NCBI RefSeq assembly: GCF_047301505.1
Contig: NZ_CP154840.1
Coordinates: forward strand, 434,001 to 498,000
DNA from: Lysinibacillus_B sp031181585
Lineage (GTDB): Bacteria; Bacillota; Bacilli; Bacillales_A; Planococcaceae
Length of the DNA stretch: 64,000 nucleotides
Reading direction: 5' to 3'
The notes under the pieces are model-generated. The model saw only the letters and a list, made by a program, of their open reading frames with translations, was not told the DNA's origin and did not search any database. The first letter of the stretch is position 1; the number at the start of each line of letters is the position of its first letter. A program made the position numbers and the translations under genes. This document shows, one piece after another, positions 61,526-64,000 of this stretch.

Positions 61526-63397
61526 TTAATAAAGTGGTATTTCAAATTTCATCTTCGTCCATAGGCTTTGCTCACTCTCAATTATTAATTGCGTACCGTA
61601 GTACTTCGTTAATCTTTTATTAATATTGGCTATCCCGATCCCGCGTTTTGTATGCTTTTTTGCATTCAATAAATCTAACACCTTTTCTGCTGGTATTCCT
61701 ACCCCCGTATCAAACACACTAATCACTAAAGTTGAATGCTCTTTACTGATAGAAATGGTAATAATACCGCCGTCTTCTTTTGGATAAATACCATGGTTAA
61801 TCGCATTTTCTACTAATGGCTGGATGGAAAGAGGAATAATCGACTCTGCTGATACATTAGGGTCAATATCATATTCAATACGTAATTTTTCTCCAAAGCG
61901 TTCCTTCTCGATCGCAATATAAGAATGTAAGAGCTTCATTTCTTTTTCGACCGTTACGAAAGTATCACGGGAATTAAATTCAAAGGATTGTCTTAAAAAA
62001 CTACTGAAATGCGCCAATAATTGGGCAGCTTTTTTTCCGTCTGTATAACATAAAGACATAACACTCGTCAATGTATTAAAGAAAAAGTGCGGCTTGATTT
62101 GGGCTACTAAATACGCTTGCTCTGTCACATCTAATTCATGGGTTAAATAATCATTTGTTTTATAGGATTGGTTGACGCGGATCGTTAAATAAATGGCAAG
62201 AGCAATAGCATAAAGCAGGATGTTTAAAAAGCCGATTTCCAATTTTGTTGTTAATCCAAAACTATATAGAAGTAAATTGATATTGTATATATTAATATTC
62301 AAAATACTAAACATAATAATATTTAGCTGATAATCATTCGCCGCCGTAGTCTTCTTTATATAGAAGTAGGAAACTTTTATCATGATGTAAAAATAAGTGA
62401 AGCAATTTAATGAAATAAAGACAGGTAAAAAGGCGTGATAAAATTTCAATGGTGTCAATAAAATCACTAGAATATAAAGAGCATACGCGAAAATCAACGA
62501 ATTTCTCAATCGATGAGTTAGTAATCTTTTATCGATCTGAGACCCAATGAGTATTAAGGAAATGGTCGCAAGAAAAATGGAGACGTCTTTAATTTTAAAC
62601 ATGACCTCAAAAGATAGACTTGGCAAGAGATAAAGAATCGTTCGTTCGCTTAAGCATAAATTAATCAATGCAAAAAATATACACGACAAAGCAAAGGAAA
62701 GAATGAAAAATTCCTTTCGGCGATATTTCTCCACAAGCAGATATAAGAGAATATATAAAAATCCGATCGTTAGTAATACAGTAATAATCGCTAACTCATA
62801 GAGTACTTTTTTTATGCTTTGGGTAACGATAGCCTCCTGTTCTCCAAAATAGAGGGAGTTTGCAACTCCCGCACTATTAAAGGAAAAGTCGGAAACTTGA
62901 ATGATCACCTCAATCTGGTCAGTATCCGACTGAAAGAAAATCAACTTTGGGTAATTTCCTTCAATATAATTTGTCTCTTTCTTTGAGACAGTTCCCTCTT
63001 CGCTCATCAATTTCCCATTAATAAAAATTTTACTCGCACTGCGGATGTTCTGCTTCTTAATGCCGAGAACCTGTCCTATTGGTGCGTTTTTTATGACAAG
63101 TCTATAGGTGCCGGCTCCTTGTCTTTCTTCCGCAGCAGTCCAATTACCAGGAACATGAATCCATCTTGCATTTCCGATAATCCCGTTCGTAAATGCACCT
63201 GGCTCATACAACTTTCCTTCATAAAACTCCCATTTTCCATCAAGTGAAATCATTTTATCATCACGAAATGGCGTCTTGCTAAGGTCAAGGGACCCCTTTG
63301 AAGCAAAAGATGGTTGATCATTTTGTAATAAAAACAAAGTAAGTGCTAATAGAAAAGCAAAGAAGATGAAAGGGAATAAAACTTTCCTCTTTTTCAA
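61526..63397 (-). CDS. 7TM sensor histidine kinase (LytS/YehU-type kinase domain)
   Basis: 623 residues. Signal/anchor segment (about 6-25), extracellular carbohydrate-binding-like jelly-roll of the 7TMR-DISMED2 kind (about 35-185; SLDGKWEFYEGKLYEPGAF), seven membrane helices (about 195-400), and a His_kinase domain with the phospho-acceptor in AQIKPHFFFNTL (about 425-436) plus HATPase with NAINHG and DTGVGIP. A TTG start 7 bases after GGAGG is preferred; an ATG at 63403 lies too close to that ribosome site. Partner of the regulator downstream. It is divergent from the Cry-like gene, so it could control it. Confidence 0.85.
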   Translation of the reverse strand: MKKRKVLFPFIFFAFLLALTLFLLQNDQPSFASKGSLDLSKTPFRDDKMISLDGKWEFYEGKLYEPGAFTNGIIGNARWIHVPGNWTAAEERQGAGTYRLVIKNAPIGQVLGIKKQNIRSASKIFINGKLMSEEGTVSKKETNYIEGNYPKLIFFQSDTDQIEVIIQVSDFSFNSAGVANSLYFGEQEAIVTQSIKKVLYELAIITVLLTIGFLYILLYLLVEKYRRKEFFILSFALSCIFFALINLCLSERTILYLLPSLSFEVMFKIKDVSIFLATISLILIGSQIDKRLLTHRLRNSLIFAYALYILVILLTPLKFYHAFLPVFISLNCFTYFYIMIKVSYFYIKKTTAANDYQLNIIMFSILNINIYNINLLLYSFGLTTKLEIGFLNILLYAIALAIYLTIRVNQSYKTNDYLTHELDVTEQAYLVAQIKPHFFFNTLTSVMSLCYTDGKKAAQLLAHFSSFLRQSFEFNSRDTFVTVEKEMKLLHSYIAIEKERFGEKLRIEYDIDPNVSAESIIPLSIQPLVENAINHGIYPKEDGGIITISISKEHSTLVISVFDTGVGIPAEKVLDLLNAKKHTKRGIGIANINKRLTKYYGTQLIIESEQSLWTKMKFEIPLY

Positions 63398-63583
63398 TCC
63401 CATACCTCCGTTTATCAATAAGAACTAAGTTCTAGTTTTATGTCGAACCTTGTAAGAATATTGTAAGAAAATTCTATTTGAAACATTAAACTACCTCTTT
63501 CATAATTGAATTATAGATTTATCTAGGTATTAAGTCTATAGTGGAAAATTTAATCAACTATAATATTTAGAAGGAGCGAAATA

Positions 63584-64000
63584 ATGGCAGCATTAGAGAT
63601 AGCCGATCCAAATTCATTGAACAATAAATTAAAGGGAATTGTATCAGCAGCAAGTTCAAAAATTCCAGTAGTAGGCGGGGCAATTAAAGTATTATTAGAA
63701 GCAATTTGGCCTACGAAGAAATTAAGTATTTGGGAATCTTTAAAAGATCAATTTTCTCATTTGGTAGATGAAAGAATTCTACAAAAGGAATTAGAGGAAA
63801 GGAAAAGTGAGCTAGATGGTTTGAAATCTTCAATGGAAAGCTATTTAAATGCGAAACCATCAGAACAAGCCGTTTGGCTGGGTGCCATGCTGACAACTAG
63901 TAATATCATTTTTGAGAAGCTTACTAAATCTTCGAACAAAATTCATCTAATTCCGCTAATTGTTGTTCATGCACACTTGCATTTAATTTTATTGCGGGAA
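63584..64000 (+). CDS. Cry delta-endotoxin-like protein, N-terminal helical domain (cut by window edge)
   Basis: The first 139 codons of an open frame behind a strong AAGGAGCG ribosome site. The sequence VSAASSKIPVVGGAIKVLLE, IWPTKKLSIWESLKDQFSHL and VDERILQKELEERKSELDGL follows the pattern of helices alpha-1 to alpha-4 in domain I of three-domain Cry toxins (a Gly/Pro hydrophobic helix, then W..L...V..LVD..I). The predicted pore-forming helical bundle continues beyond the window. Other helical pore-forming toxins are possible. It is divergently transcribed from the two-component system. The full length is needed to decide. Confidence 0.55.
   Translation, partial: MAALEIADPNSLNNKLKGIVSAASSKIPVVGGAIKVLLEAIWPTKKLSIWESLKDQFSHLVDERILQKELEERKSELDGLKSSMESYLNAKPSEQAVWLGAMLTTSNIIFEKLTKSSNKIHLIPLIVVHAHLHLILLRE

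Overview
The window looks like a chromosomal segment of a spore-forming, motile, S-layer-carrying Gram-positive of the Bacillales. Planococcaceae (a Solibacillus or Lysinibacillus relative) is the best guess. This rests on gene order matching the Bacillus subtilis tdk-prfA-prmC-spoIIR-ywlC-ywlE-rpiB-ywlG-glyA-upp-(mnaA)-atpIBEFHAGDC-ywzB-murA-spoIID-spoIIQ-spoIIID-mbl-flhO-flhP-fabZ-ywpF-ssbB-ywqA-ywqB block, AGGAGG-type ribosome binding sites, low-GC codon use and an SLH-anchored S-layer protein. No rRNA, tRNA, CRISPR array or transposase was seen.

Layout. 1-12.8 kb: thymidine kinase, translation termination (prfA, prmC), sporulation signalling (spoIIR), tRNA t6A synthesis, arginine phosphatase, a chemoreceptor, rpiB, ywlG, glyA, a PAS-EAL phosphodiesterase and upp. 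13-21.8 kb: UDP-GlcNAc 2-epimerase and the complete F1Fo ATP synthase operon, with a structured non-coding insert between atpA and atpG. 21.9-30 kb: murA, the spoIID/spoIIQ/spoIIID sporulation genes, mbl, two flagellar rod/hook genes and fabZ. 30-37.7 kb: an Asn-rich lipoprotein, ywpF, ssbB, a SNF2 helicase with its SWIM-zinc partner and an IDEAL-domain protein. 37.8-40.4 kb: a candidate small RNA, then a UDP-ManNAc dehydrogenase and a TagA/WecG glycosyltransferase. With mnaA these can make the ManNAc-type wall polymer to which SLH domains usually bind. 41-44.5 kb: the S-layer protein gene.

44.6-56.2 kb is the exceptional part. Directly downstream of the S-layer gene lies one 5' half of an ORF-less group II intron (domains I-III plus the 5' strand of domain IV). 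It is followed over 11 kb by four copies of a ~112-nt 3' module, each with the domain IV 3' strand, domain V, domain VI and a 3' splice site. Each module is joined in the same reading phase to a different coding segment that has no start codon, ribosome binding site or signal peptide: a 5'-nucleotidase, a 112-residue segment, a 529-residue Ig-like/helical segment and a 131-residue beta-rich segment. Each coding segment ends in its own terminator-like hairpin. Compensatory base changes in domains V and VI and the retained domain IV pairing argue that the modules are under RNA-structure selection. The arrangement closely resembles the alternatively spliced group II intron reported in a Clostridium tetani S-layer gene, where one 5' exon is joined to several alternative 3' exons. 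The 5' splice site could not be fixed here: the S-layer frame closes with stop codons and a terminator before the recognisable intron. A large secreted double-nuclease gene with its own start sits between exons 1 and 2.

56.4-64 kb is accessory DNA: a nuclease fused to a PUA/EVE-like domain, two small membrane or zinc-ribbon proteins, a second PD-(D/E)XK-like protein, a decayed gene fragment, a two-component system (7TM-type kinase and SARP-like regulator), and at the edge the first 139 codons of a protein resembling the N-terminal helical domain of Cry delta-endotoxins.
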